DNA from: Solitalea canadensis DSM 3403
GTDB lineage: Bacteria; Bacteroidota; Bacteroidia; Sphingobacteriales; Sphingobacteriaceae
NCBI RefSeq assembly: GCF_000242635.2
Contig: NC_017770.1
Location: 2,368,669-2,432,668, forward strand
Direction: 5' to 3'
DNA length: 64,000 bases
The translations under genes and the position numbers were made by a program. Positions 35,959 to 45,473 of this stretch are shown piece after piece. The notes beneath the pieces are model-generated. The model saw only the letters and a list, made by a program, of their open reading frames with translations. It had not been told where the DNA came from and made no database searches. Position 1 is the first letter of the stretch; every line of letters starts with the position of its first letter.

Positions 35959-37674
35959 ATGACATGGTTTGTTACTACGCTGCAGCAATACCCCGAACTT
36001 TCGGTATTCCTTGCGCTCGCCCTCGGCTTTTTTATTGGAAACATTAAAATCGGCAGTTTTAGTTTGGGCTCCGTTACAGGGGTACTGTTGATGGGAGTTT
36101 TAATCGGACAATTAAAGATTGATGTTTCTCCTACTGTAAAATCTGTTTTTTTTCTCATGTTCTTATTTGCAGTTGGCTACAGTGTTGGCCCTCAATTTTT
36201 CAGGGGATTAAAAAAAGATGGTTTACCGCAAGTCTATTTTGCAGTCATTATTTGTATCCTGTGTTTACTTGTTCCTTATGCTATTGCTAAATTTTTGAAT
36301 TACGATGTTGGAACTGCCTCCGGCTTCCTTGCAGGAGCAAATACAATTTCGGCAGTAATTGGTGTCGCTTCCGATTCAATAAATCAGTTAAATATATCTG
36401 CTGCTGAAAAAGCAGCGTTAACTAATAAAATTCCCATTGCATATGCTGTTACGTACATTTTCGGAACAGCCGGAACAGCTTGGTTTTTGGCCTCTGTTGG
36501 ACCAAAATTATTGGGAGGAACTGAAAAAGTGATTCAGGAATGTAAAGAACTGGAAGCAAAGTTAGGACAATCAGTTTCTGACAATGATCCCAGCCTGCGT
36601 TCTGCTTTAAACAGAGTAATTTTTAGGGCATTCACAGTAGAAAATGAATGGTTCAAAAACAGCAAAACCGTAAATGAAACAGAAGAGTACCTGGAAAGTT
36701 TTGGGAATAGGGTATTCATTGAACGTATTAAATCAAACGGTAAGATCATTGACGCTACTCCTGATCTTAAAATCTCATTTGGAGATTCAATTGTTGCAGG
36801 TGGTCAGCGTTCTTTTTTCCTTACCGATCAGGATCATGTTGGAAAAGAAATAAATGATCCTGAGTTACTAAATTTCACCATTGAAACAGTAAGTGTATTA
36901 ATTACAAATAAAGAGGTTATTGGTAAAACATTAGCTGAAATCATCAAAAACGACGAGCTTATCAGTAAAAACTTCCATGGTATTGGTGTTAATCGAGTTA
37001 CACGTGCGGGTGTTGAAATGCCATTAAGTGGCGGGTTAAAAATTGAACGTGGAGATCAGATTGATATTACAGGGCTCAAACATGAAGTGGACAGATCAGC
37101 AAATTTCCTCGGTTATGCCGATCGTCCCACTACTTCAACCGACATAATGTTTGTTGGTGTTGGAGTTTTGCTTGGTGGATTATTCGGTGCTTTGACTGTC
37201 CATATTGGTCATGTGCCCTTCAGTTTAAGTACAAGTGGTGGTGCTTTAATTGCCGGATTAATATTCGGTTGGCTACGATCACAGCACCCAACATTCGGTC
37301 GCATCCCCGCTCCTGCATTATGGATCATGAATAATCTGGGTTTAAATACTTTCATTGCAGTTGTAGGTATAAGCGCCGGACCAGGCTTTGTTGAAGGATT
37401 TAAGGAGTTAGGATTAAGCCTGTTTATTGCCGGGATTTTCGCTAGTCTAATTCCTATGTTTCTGGGGTTGCTCATTGGTCGCTATATCTTCAAATTTCAT
37501 CCGGCCATTAACTTGGGTGGCTGTGCGGGAGCCAGAACCACCACTGCGGCATTAGGCGCTATTCAGGATGCTGTTAAAAGCAATACCCCTTCCCTTTCCT
37601 ATACAGTAACCTATGCAGTCGGAAATACTTTATTGATTATCTGGGGTGTGGTAATTGTACTATTGTTTTCATAA
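35959..37674 (+). CDS. aspT: Aspartate:alanine antiporter (AspT/AAEx family)
   Basis: A 571-aa membrane protein, exchanging extracellular aspartate for intracellular alanine. N-terminal bundle of about five to six membrane segments (10-180, with FIGNIKIGSFSLGSVTGVLL), a central soluble part (200-390) with two TrkA_C/RCK-like domains (DATPDLKISFGDSIVAGGQ, RGDQIDITGLKHEV), and a C-terminal bundle (395-571) ending AGARTTTAALGAIQDAVKSN, the AspT signature. It is 24 bases upstream of aspD, the matching decarboxylase, so the two form an operon. Together they generate proton motive force through aspartate decarboxylation, as known in Tetragenococcus and Lactobacillus. Confidence 0.94.
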   Translation: MTWFVTTLQQYPELSVFLALALGFFIGNIKIGSFSLGSVTGVLLMGVLIGQLKIDVSPTVKSVFFLMFLFAVGYSVGPQFFRGLKKDGLPQVYFAVIICILCLLVPYAIAKFLNYDVGTASGFLAGANTISAVIGVASDSINQLNISAAEKAALTNKIPIAYAVTYIFGTAGTAWFLASVGPKLLGGTEKVIQECKELEAKLGQSVSDNDPSLRSALNRVIFRAFTVENEWFKNSKTVNETEEYLESFGNRVFIERIKSNGKIIDATPDLKISFGDSIVAGGQRSFFLTDQDHVGKEINDPELLNFTIETVSVLITNKEVIGKTLAEIIKNDELISKNFHGIGVNRVTRAGVEMPLSGGLKIERGDQIDITGLKHEVDRSANFLGYADRPTTSTDIMFVGVGVLLGGLFGALTVHIGHVPFSLSTSGGALIAGLIFGWLRSQHPTFGRIPAPALWIMNNLGLNTFIAVVGISAGPGFVEGFKELGLSLFIAGIFASLIPMFLGLLIGRYIFKFHPAINLGGCAGARTTTAALGAIQDAVKSNTPSLSYTVTYAVGNTLLIIWGVVIVLLFS

Positions 37675-37698
37675 AATCGCTAACTAATAAATCTAAAT

Positions 37699-39342
37699 AT
37701 GAGCTCTAAAATTGAAAAAATTAAGACATCGAGGGCTAAGCAAGAAGTTCTTCAACAACTTAGTCCTTTTGAGTTAAAAGACAACCTGATCGCCTTAGCA
37801 AGCGCAAAAGATAAAAAAGAAACCGATGTAATGCTGAATGCCGGGCGCGGAAACCCAAATTGGATAGCGACCACTCCGCGCGAAGCTTTTTTTGCATTAG
37901 GGCAGTTTGGCTTAGCAGAATGCCGAAGAGCAATGGACTTTCCGGGATTAGCAGGTATTCCGGAACTTAAAGGGATTGCTAAACGATTGGAAGAATTCAT
38001 CAAAAACAATAAAAATACCCAAGGCATTGGGCTATTGGAGGCAACTTACCAGTATGGATTAAAGAATCACCAATTTGATCCTGATTCATGGGTACATGAA
38101 ATGGCTGGATCAATCATTGGTGATCAATACCCTGTTCCTGATCGTATGCTTGATCATTTTGAGCCAATTGTTCATGATTATATCGTACAAGAAATGTGCG
38201 ACAATAAGCCACCAAAAGGCAAATACGACATATTTGCAGTAGAAGGCGGAACAGCGGCCATGTGCTATATCTTTGATTCATTGCAAAATAATGGCTTATT
38301 GAATAAGGGAGATACGATTGCCCTAATGGTTCCAGCATTTACACCATACCTTGAAATTCCGGAGTTAGAACGTTTCAGTTTTAATGTGATTAAAATTGAA
38401 GCCGATGAAATGAGTGCTGATAATAGGCACACCTGGCAATATTCAAATGAACAAATTGAGAAGCTGTCTGATCGTTCTATAAAAGCTTTATTCGTCACCA
38501 ATCCAAGTAACCCTCCGTCTGTTGCTATTAGTCAGGATAGCATAAAACGCTTGATTAAGATCGTCAAAAACATGAATCCAAATCTGATGATCATTACTGA
38601 TGATGTATACGGAACATTTGTTCCCGGGTTCCGGTCTTTAATGGCTGAATTACCGGAAAATACAATTGGCGTTTATTCATTTTCCAAATATTTTGGCTGT
38701 ACGGGTTGGCGTTTAGGCGTTGTGGTAATCCATGAAAATAATGTATTTGATAAAATGCTTTCAGCATTACCTCAAAAGCGTATGGATGAGCTAAACAGAC
38801 GTTATTCGACACTTACCCTACATCCCGAAAGAATTAAATTTATTGACCGGATGGTGGCTGATAGTCGCTTGGTGGCATTAAATCATACAGCAGGTTTATC
38901 ACTGCCGCAACAAACGCAAATGATGCTTTTTTCGGCGTCCTGCTTACTCGACAAAGAAAATAAATACAAACAACTAACCAGGGATATTGTCCTGAAACGT
39001 CTGAACTTACTATGGGATAACCTAGGTATTCCATTATTTAAAAACCCAGATCGTGCAGGCTATTACTCTGAAATCGATTTATTAGGCTGGGCACAGATGA
39101 AATACGGAGATGGTTTAGGCGATTATCTTCAAAAGAACTTTGAGCCTACCGATATCTTATTCCGTTTAGCCGAAAAATCTTCAATTGTATTGTTAAATGG
39201 CGGTGGATTTGACGGACCAGAATGGTCGATCAGGGTTTCGCTTGCCAATTTAAATGACGATGATTATGTAAAAATTGGAAAAAGCTTAGCCGAAATTTTT
39301 GATACTTATGCTGAAGCCTGGAAAGCTGAAAAGAAAAAATAA
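37699..39342 (+). CDS. aspD: Aspartate 4-decarboxylase, bifunctional with aspartate aminotransferase
   Basis: A 547-aa PLP enzyme that converts L-aspartate to L-alanine and CO2, with a side aminotransferase activity. It has fold type I signatures: EGGTAAMCYIF near residue 182, TNPSNPPSVAIS at 267, TDDVYGTF at 300 and the PLP Lys K330 in SFSKYFGCTGWRLGVV. WSIRVSLANL near the end holds the Arg that binds the substrate carboxylate. Length and order match AspD rather than ordinary aminotransferases (about 400 aa). It follows aspT directly. Terminators lie after it at 39353 and 39399. Confidence 0.95.
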   Translation: MSSKIEKIKTSRAKQEVLQQLSPFELKDNLIALASAKDKKETDVMLNAGRGNPNWIATTPREAFFALGQFGLAECRRAMDFPGLAGIPELKGIAKRLEEFIKNNKNTQGIGLLEATYQYGLKNHQFDPDSWVHEMAGSIIGDQYPVPDRMLDHFEPIVHDYIVQEMCDNKPPKGKYDIFAVEGGTAAMCYIFDSLQNNGLLNKGDTIALMVPAFTPYLEIPELERFSFNVIKIEADEMSADNRHTWQYSNEQIEKLSDRSIKALFVTNPSNPPSVAISQDSIKRLIKIVKNMNPNLMIITDDVYGTFVPGFRSLMAELPENTIGVYSFSKYFGCTGWRLGVVVIHENNVFDKMLSALPQKRMDELNRRYSTLTLHPERIKFIDRMVADSRLVALNHTAGLSLPQQTQMMLFSASCLLDKENKYKQLTRDIVLKRLNLLWDNLGIPLFKNPDRAGYYSEIDLLGWAQMKYGDGLGDYLQKNFEPTDILFRLAEKSSIVLLNGGGFDGPEWSIRVSLANLNDDDYVKIGKSLAEIFDTYAEAWKAEKKK

Positions 39343-39352
39343 TTTAATAACC

Positions 39353-39422
39353 AAAAGGCCAGTGTAGAGTACTGGCCTTTTACGGTAAAAACAAAAAAGA
39401 CCAATCTGTTGGTCGATTGGTC
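39353..39422. terminator. Two back-to-back terminators between aspD and the VWA gene
   Basis: First stem AAAAGGCCAGT (39353-39363) / ACTGGCCTTTT (39371-39381) ends the plus-strand aspTD operon. Second stem GACCAATC (39399-39406) / GATTGGTC (39415-39422), followed on the minus strand by T-rich sequence, ends the minus-strand five-gene operon. Confidence 0.8.
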
Positions 39423-39554
39423 CTTCTTAAAACTAAAATAATGATCTGTAGAAAAGCTACAAGTGTTATGTTTTATTGATTCAAAAGTATCGAACCCGAA
39501 AATTAATCACTAATCGCAAAAGACATTATTTTGTTCAGTTTGTATCAAATTACA

Positions 39555-40703
39555 TCAATCATTTTTAATTCCGGCAGTTCTGATATCATGGGAAGAAGCC
39601 CATAATCCAATATCCTGTTTACTTAATGCCGCAGCCATCAGATCTGGAAACAAGTTAGGAGTGCATGCAAAAACGGGAATTCCTAATGAGGCGAAATACG
39701 CAGCATTTCTGCTGCAATACGACGGAGCACCGTCATCATTCAAGGCTAATAAAGTAATCACCTGAACTCCGCTACTAACAAGATTTAAAGCTGTTTTCCT
39801 CATTTCTGCTTCATCTCCTCCTTCATACAGGTCGGTAATTAATACACAAACCGTATCCAAAGGCCTCGTAATAATTTGCTGGCAATATGTTAAAGCTTTA
39901 TTAATATCGGTCCCACCACCCAACTGCACACCAAAGAGCAGATCGACCGGGTCTTGCAGCTCTTCGGTAAGGTCTGCAACAGCAGTATCAAATACAACCA
40001 TTTGGGTTCGAATAGCTGGAATTGACGCCATCACCGCACCAAAAATCCCTGAATAAACTACTGAAGTTCCCATTGATCCGCTTTGATCAAGGCAAAGAAC
40101 AATGTCTTTCATTGCCTTTCTCTTTTTTCCATACCCAATCCTTACTTCAGGAATGATCGTTTTATATTCTTCCTGATAGTGTTTCAGGTTCTTTCTTATG
40201 GTTGTATTCCAGTCGATTTCATTATGACGTGGGCGGCGGTTCTTTCTTGCCTTGTTCAAACTACCCGAAACTGCCTGTTGCATTGGAGATGCTAATTTTT
40301 GCATCAATTCATCCACAACCTTCTTTACTACCTGCCGGGCAGTATCTTTAGTCTTTTCCGGAATTACTCTTCCCAATGTCATTAGGTTAGCCACCAGGTG
40401 AACATCCGGAACCACAGCTTCAAGCATTTCAGGTTCTGTAAGCATTGATGTCAGGTTAAGTCGCTTTAACGCATCTTGCTGCATCACTTTCACCACTGTA
40501 TTGGGAAAATAGGTTCTGATATCACCCAACCACCTTGTTACATTAGGCGATGAGCTTCCTAATCCTCCTTTGCGATCTCCGTTATACAAAGCTTCAAGTG
40601 TTTTATCAATACTAACCTCTCTCAATGAAAGCTCTACAGGCAACTCATCTTTCGTTTCATTCCCTAAAATCAATCGCCATCGTTTTAAACTTTGTTCACT
40701 CAT
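39555..40703 (-). CDS. yehP: VWA domain protein of the YehP type
   Basis: A 382-aa protein, last gene of the five-gene operon. The N-terminal half (1-195) is helical and of unknown fold, with a basic segment KARKNRRPRH (151-160). The VWA domain starts at about 198 and has a complete MIDAS: D206-x-S208-x-S210 in CLDQSGSMG, T265 in GGGTD, and a later DLYEGGDE (around 295) that supplies the third acidic residue. VWA MIDAS domains bind a metal-coordinated ligand protein; in MoxR-VWA systems they direct the ATPase to its target. It corresponds to E. coli YehP by family and context. It begins one base after the stop of the upstream gene. Confidence 0.9.
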   Translation of the reverse strand: MSEQSLKRWRLILGNETKDELPVELSLREVSIDKTLEALYNGDRKGGLGSSSPNVTRWLGDIRTYFPNTVVKVMQQDALKRLNLTSMLTEPEMLEAVVPDVHLVANLMTLGRVIPEKTKDTARQVVKKVVDELMQKLASPMQQAVSGSLNKARKNRRPRHNEIDWNTTIRKNLKHYQEEYKTIIPEVRIGYGKKRKAMKDIVLCLDQSGSMGTSVVYSGIFGAVMASIPAIRTQMVVFDTAVADLTEELQDPVDLLFGVQLGGGTDINKALTYCQQIITRPLDTVCVLITDLYEGGDEAEMRKTALNLVSSGVQVITLLALNDDGAPSYCSRNAAYFASLGIPVFACTPNLFPDLMAAALSKQDIGLWASSHDIRTAGIKND

Positions 40704-40704
40704 A

Positions 40705-42891
40705 CTAATTAATACCCATTAATTGATTTAAAACAGGAACTATCTTTATAGCTCTTTCGGTATCGAAATCTCGGTTAATTACAGGTGTTACATGACCTGA
40801 AATGCCCGATTTTGCCTTTATGGCAATTTTTTGTTTTTCAGGAGATGTATATGTTGCAAATGTCCGCCTTAGTAAAGGAATCAATTGCTGAAAAATTTCT
40901 TCGTCCAAATCTCCAACCCAATTATTTATAATACCCCAAATGACATCATCCAATAACAATGTAGTTACATTTCCACTTAAAAAGCCCTGCAGCCACATCG
41001 CCGAATAAGCAGGATCATTCGCTATCGATAAGGCCTTATTAAACTCAGCAGCTATTATTTGGCTGTCTGTCGCTTTCCAATCAAATAACAACTTACAACT
41101 TAGGCCGTGCAATAAAGCAATTGAGTTGTTGCTATTAATAATTCTGAACAATGTTTGTATCCATTCCGCCTGCAGCTCATCCTCCAACAACATCATGGAT
41201 TGATTCATTTCGTTAATGAGCATATCAAATTGTTCAGCCGTATCTTCATCAATTCCCGAACAAGCAGAAGGAAGCCCTATGCAAATTCTGCTAAAAAGCG
41301 TATCTGTTATTAACTGAATGATATCCAGATCTGTTTTTCGAACATTCCCATAACGTTTAATCTTTACCAACGGAATAAAAGCCTTTATTAATGAATGAAC
41401 ATCAGTTGTGTTAGCCGCCAGTAAATCCATTCGATTCATTACGCTGAAAATACCTTCGTGAAGGTCTGCCGGTATCGCAAGTTCCAATAATAGTGCTACA
41501 TCCGAAAGCTCATTAGTTTCAGAGGCTTTGTAAGAAAGATAGTTATTGGCAGCCAGTTCAAGCGTATTTCCCCAAACTGCTTTTTCCAATAGTTGTATGG
41601 TATACTCAGGTTCCCATTTAATCACCCATTCCTCTTTAAAAGTTCCTTTCCCTGAGGCATACCCTTGTCTTCCCCATTTTACGCCAATAACATTTAAACG
41701 ATGAAGCAGAATACTTTTAGCCAGATCGTTTTCCTCGCGAAGGTCAAATGTAATCGACTTACTCTCATTGAGTTGTTTTAAACGAAGTTTTCGGATAGCA
41801 ATTTCAAGGTCTTTTTGTAATGGAACCTGAGGAACATCTTCAGGAACTTCTCCCATTTCCAGCCCGACAATAAGTTGATCCCACACCAATCGCATCAGCA
41901 CTTCTTCTCCGTTGCACATCACTGATTGAACAGCTTCATTCATCTCTTTTAAACCGGGCCGATGCAAGTTTCTCATCGCAGCCAGTGACTGAGCCAGTCG
42001 GACCGACTCAATTACATGAGCAGAAGATACATCCATGCGGTTATTTCTGAATAAACGGGCTACATGAGTTAACCATATCACTCCGTTATCGTCGGGATTA
42101 ACCCAAAGGTGCTGGTACCAGCCTGGTGAATTTACCCCAGCTCCGTAACCACTCTCAAATGACAAACGATCATTCGTCCAGGGAATCCATGTCGTATCTA
42201 CTTTAACTTTATTTAAGTTCTTTAATAACTGGTCGTCCTCTTTCTGTGCAGGCATTGTTTGCAATGCAGGAACATGCCATGCACCACAAATAACCACTAT
42301 ACGGGAAAAACCTTCTTTTTGAGCTAAACGAATGTTTTTTCGCATAAAGGCTTCACGAATCATTTCCTTTTCACTTTTATCCGGAAAAGTTTCGCGCAAC
42401 GAATGCATTAAATGTGATATAGCTTCAAAAGCCTGAAGTGGCTGATGATTAATTTCAAACTGATGTTCCCACCATTCTTCAGCATCTTCAAATCCAGCAA
42501 TTTCAGCCAAATGCGCAATTGGCTGTTTACCAATGTTAGTCGAATCCGAATTTTCTTCTGCTTCTTTTTCAAAAGCCAGTTTATTTACCAATGGCATATC
42601 AATAAACCTGACCGGAATATTATTATAGATTCCATAATAGATGGCTTGCCACTCTGGAGAATAAACTGCAAAGGGATAGAAAACAGCATTTTGCGGATTA
42701 TCAGGAACATAGCCCAATAAAGCAACCGGCGGTTTCATTTCCTTTCTGATCACCCATTGCAACATTTCCTCTCCTTCGGGAGGACCTTCTACCAGGATAA
42801 TATCAGGTTTTATCTGTTCAATAGATTCTTTAACATGCCTCGCCGAACCTGGTCCGTGATGGCGTATTCCTAAGAAATGTAAATCAGGCAT
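40705..42891 (-). CDS. yehM: DUF5682 protein (YehM type) with TIKI/TraB-like GxxH motifs
   Basis: A 728-aa soluble protein. Residues 1-210 look like a TIKI/TraB-fold putative metal-dependent hydrolase: GIRHHGPGSARHV with G8-x-x-H11, ILVEGPPEGEEM with E35, RFIDMP with D98, and VVICGAWHVPAL with G203-x-x-H206. Two GxxH motifs and an acidic residue are the known signature of TIKI/TraB/PrgY proteins. The remaining 500 residues are helical and lack known motifs; they include EEWVIKWEPEYTIQLLEKAV and a possible C-terminal interaction domain. Assignment to DUF5682 is family recognition; the hydrolase idea is inference. The gene lies between the MoxR ATPase (5 bases upstream) and the VWA protein (1 base downstream). 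Confidence 0.85.
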   Translation of the reverse strand: MPDLHFLGIRHHGPGSARHVKESIEQIKPDIILVEGPPEGEEMLQWVIRKEMKPPVALLGYVPDNPQNAVFYPFAVYSPEWQAIYYGIYNNIPVRFIDMPLVNKLAFEKEAEENSDSTNIGKQPIAHLAEIAGFEDAEEWWEHQFEINHQPLQAFEAISHLMHSLRETFPDKSEKEMIREAFMRKNIRLAQKEGFSRIVVICGAWHVPALQTMPAQKEDDQLLKNLNKVKVDTTWIPWTNDRLSFESGYGAGVNSPGWYQHLWVNPDDNGVIWLTHVARLFRNNRMDVSSAHVIESVRLAQSLAAMRNLHRPGLKEMNEAVQSVMCNGEEVLMRLVWDQLIVGLEMGEVPEDVPQVPLQKDLEIAIRKLRLKQLNESKSITFDLREENDLAKSILLHRLNVIGVKWGRQGYASGKGTFKEEWVIKWEPEYTIQLLEKAVWGNTLELAANNYLSYKASETNELSDVALLLELAIPADLHEGIFSVMNRMDLLAANTTDVHSLIKAFIPLVKIKRYGNVRKTDLDIIQLITDTLFSRICIGLPSACSGIDEDTAEQFDMLINEMNQSMMLLEDELQAEWIQTLFRIINSNNSIALLHGLSCKLLFDWKATDSQIIAAEFNKALSIANDPAYSAMWLQGFLSGNVTTLLLDDVIWGIINNWVGDLDEEIFQQLIPLLRRTFATYTSPEKQKIAIKAKSGISGHVTPVINRDFDTERAIKIVPVLNQLMGIN

Positions 42892-42896
42892 TCTTG

Positions 42897-43976
42897 TTAA
42901 ACATGATCCCTACATGCGCGATAAATGTCTTTCCATCCATCACGTTGCTTCACCACTGTTTCAAGATATTCCTGCCAAACAATTTTATCCTGAACAGGAT
43001 CTTTAATAACCGCACCAATTACCCCCGAAGCAATATCATCTGCTTTTAAACTTCCGTCACCGAAATGATAAGCAAGTGACAATCCACTATTCATTACAGA
43101 AATTGCCTCAGCCGTACTTAGTGTACCTGAAGGGGATTTAAGTTTGGCCTTTCCATCTATGGAAACCCCTGCTCTAAGCTCACGAAAGATGGTTACAATA
43201 CGTTGTATTTCTTCCAGAATTGGTCTTTCAATAGGAAGTTCCATCGCTTTACTAAAGCCCGAAACACGCTGTTGCACAATTGCAATTTCTTCGTCCATTG
43301 AAGAAGGAACCGGAAGAATAACGGTATTAAAACGGCGTTTTAATGCACTTGATAACTCATTAACACCTTTATCCCTGTTATTAGCTGTTGCGATCAGGTT
43401 AAAGCCTTTTACAGCCTGTACTTCCGTATTTAACTCAGGTATGGGCAATGTTTTTTCTGAAAGAATGGTAATTAACGTATCCTGCACATCGGAGCTGATA
43501 CGGGTCAACTCCTCTACCCTCACGATTTTACCATCTTTCATTGCCCTCATAACAGGTGTTTCGACAATTGCATCGATTACCGGACCGGCAGAAAGTAACC
43601 GCGCATAATTCCACCCATACCGAACAGCCTCTTCTCCTGTACCTGCTGTTCCTTGTACAACCATTGTTGAATCGCCCGCAATTGCTGCAGCAATATGCTC
43701 CGATACCCATGATTTCGCTGTACCAGGCAAGCCATATAACAACAGGGCCCTGTCGGTAGTCAGTGTAGCTACCGCGATTTCCATCAGTCGGCGACTTCCT
43801 ATATACTTTGGTGTGATTTCAAATCCGTTACTCAACTTACCGCCTACCAAGTACGTTACAACAGCCTGAGGTGATAGTTGCCAGTTTTGAGGTTTAACGT
43901 TTTTATCTTGTTTTATAAGTTCTTCTAATTCTGATGCAAACTGCTCTTCAGCGTGCTGACGAAGTATTGATGACAT
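42897..43976 (-). CDS. yehL: MoxR-type AAA+ ATPase, YehL subfamily
   Basis: A 359-aa AAA+ ATPase. Walker A is GLPGTAKS (82-89). The Walker B region is GKIVRVEELTRI (149-160), with V-E-E in place of the usual hhhDE; Sensor 1 lies in TANNRDKG (198-205) and the Arg finger in ALKRRFN (211-217). The helical lid follows to residue 359. MoxR ATPases act as hexameric chaperones that assemble or activate metal enzymes and other complexes together with VWA proteins. This member belongs with DUF5682, SWIM and VWA neighbours as in the YehL branch described for E. coli. Nine bases separate it from the upstream DUF5691 gene. Confidence 0.92.
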   Translation of the reverse strand: MSSILRQHAEEQFASELEELIKQDKNVKPQNWQLSPQAVVTYLVGGKLSNGFEITPKYIGSRRLMEIAVATLTTDRALLLYGLPGTAKSWVSEHIAAAIAGDSTMVVQGTAGTGEEAVRYGWNYARLLSAGPVIDAIVETPVMRAMKDGKIVRVEELTRISSDVQDTLITILSEKTLPIPELNTEVQAVKGFNLIATANNRDKGVNELSSALKRRFNTVILPVPSSMDEEIAIVQQRVSGFSKAMELPIERPILEEIQRIVTIFRELRAGVSIDGKAKLKSPSGTLSTAEAISVMNSGLSLAYHFGDGSLKADDIASGVIGAVIKDPVQDKIVWQEYLETVVKQRDGWKDIYRACRDHV

Positions 43977-43985
43977 AAATAGTTG

Positions 43986-45473
43986 TTAATTATTACTTAA
44001 ATAATCTTTTATTTTCTCTCTGATTTCAATGATACGAAGCATTGCTGCCGACTGGGTTGAAAGGTATCTGTCATGTGCCTGTTCATTTCCAGTATTGTAA
44101 TATCGTTCCAATGTACCACAAACCGACTGAGGTAAATGCATTGCAAGCAAAGCATAACCATTCTGATAAACAGTGTAAGGTTCTTTTTTTAGCTTTAAAA
44201 GAAGTTTTTCTGCGAATGCAGCTGGTATCAGTTCGTTTTCATCTAAATCACATACCAACTGGATAACATAGCTTAATTCGTTTTCAAGCAGCTGCTCCAG
44301 GTATTTATAACGATCAGTTACATTCATCAAATGAATTAAGCTTTTTCCGTCTACCTCTTTTTGATCAATTAACTTATCGAGCCAGCTGGTATATCGATAA
44401 GTATTTACAGCTTGAATCAATGACGGAGTGAAAAGCTTTTTTTGTGGATGATCCAAAAATAGCTCTAATGCTTCTCCGACAGTTGTACCCAACAAACTGG
44501 CAAGATCTTCCGGATGAACATATTGAATCAACTCGGAAACCCAAAAATCACTATCATCAACTCCTTTCTGGGAGCTGATCTTTCCGATTCCTGACTCAAA
44601 TAATTCCTTATCAGGAGTAAATTCTTTACTAATCACCAACGATTTCTTTTTAACAATGATAAAAGCACGTTGTTCCTGTACAGACAAAACCTTTTTAAGA
44701 AATTCGATATAAGAAAGGTTAAGAGCAGAACCTCTTAACGATCTTAATAAATTGTAAACCGTTTGTTTAATCACTTTACTTCGGTCAGCAATAAACCCTG
44801 TCAGAAAAGACTCATCGTCTAGGCTTAAACCAATGGCAAATATTTCAAGGAACTCCTGACGATTGGAAGCAGTTTCTTCTGCAATTGTTTTTTCCAGTAA
44901 TGGAATTACAGCTCGAAGATCTTGTTCACGAAGTTGTTTAAGGTAACTTTTACGCTGCACAAAGCTCCCTGTTTCCCATATATCAGTACCCTGAGGATTG
45001 AATAATTGGCTCCATGATTCACTCAATCCGGTTAGCCATTTACCTGTTTCGCCACAAACTTCAACTAAACTTAGAGCGCTTTCTTTATTTTTATTGACAA
45101 ATGCTTTATCAAGCAGTTCCGGTACAAATTCTGGAGTTACCACCTTTCCTTGCTCCCAGCATAAATTGATAAAATAGCTAAATAAAAGCTCTTCCTTGGT
45201 TTGTAGTAATTGATTAAGTAATGAGGTTGCCTTTATTGAAATATATTCTTTCGTTTCACAAGGGCAAACTGTACCTACATCTGTTACCTTAACCGGATCG
45301 GTTCCTAACTCATCAAACAGTAGGGCACCGACAGCTAACTTTAGAAAATAATCCTCTTTATCTTCTTTTGTCGCTTGCAGGGAACTATCCCATTCCGTCA
45401 ATGCAGAGGGAGCATTGGGAATATACTTATCAGTCCCTAAAAGAGCCGACTTAATTATATCTTCTGAATGCAT
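43986..45473 (-). CDS. DUF5691-like protein
   Basis: A 495-aa soluble protein that starts MHSEDIIKSALLGTDKYIPN. It is all-helical, Leu-rich, with segments such as RAVIPLLEKTIAEETASNRQ and VIKQTVYNLLRSLRGSALNL that look like HEAT-type repeats, as in scaffold proteins. I see no catalytic motif. DUF5691 members are typically encoded next to SWIM zinc-finger and YehL genes, and its start overlaps the SWIM gene stop by one base (TAATG), so the two are translationally coupled. A role as adaptor between SWIM protein and ATPase is inference. Confidence 0.8.
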   Translation of the reverse strand: MHSEDIIKSALLGTDKYIPNAPSALTEWDSSLQATKEDKEDYFLKLAVGALLFDELGTDPVKVTDVGTVCPCETKEYISIKATSLLNQLLQTKEELLFSYFINLCWEQGKVVTPEFVPELLDKAFVNKNKESALSLVEVCGETGKWLTGLSESWSQLFNPQGTDIWETGSFVQRKSYLKQLREQDLRAVIPLLEKTIAEETASNRQEFLEIFAIGLSLDDESFLTGFIADRSKVIKQTVYNLLRSLRGSALNLSYIEFLKKVLSVQEQRAFIIVKKKSLVISKEFTPDKELFESGIGKISSQKGVDDSDFWVSELIQYVHPEDLASLLGTTVGEALELFLDHPQKKLFTPSLIQAVNTYRYTSWLDKLIDQKEVDGKSLIHLMNVTDRYKYLEQLLENELSYVIQLVCDLDENELIPAAFAEKLLLKLKKEPYTVYQNGYALLAMHLPQSVCGTLERYYNTGNEQAHDRYLSTQSAAMLRIIEIREKIKDYLSNN

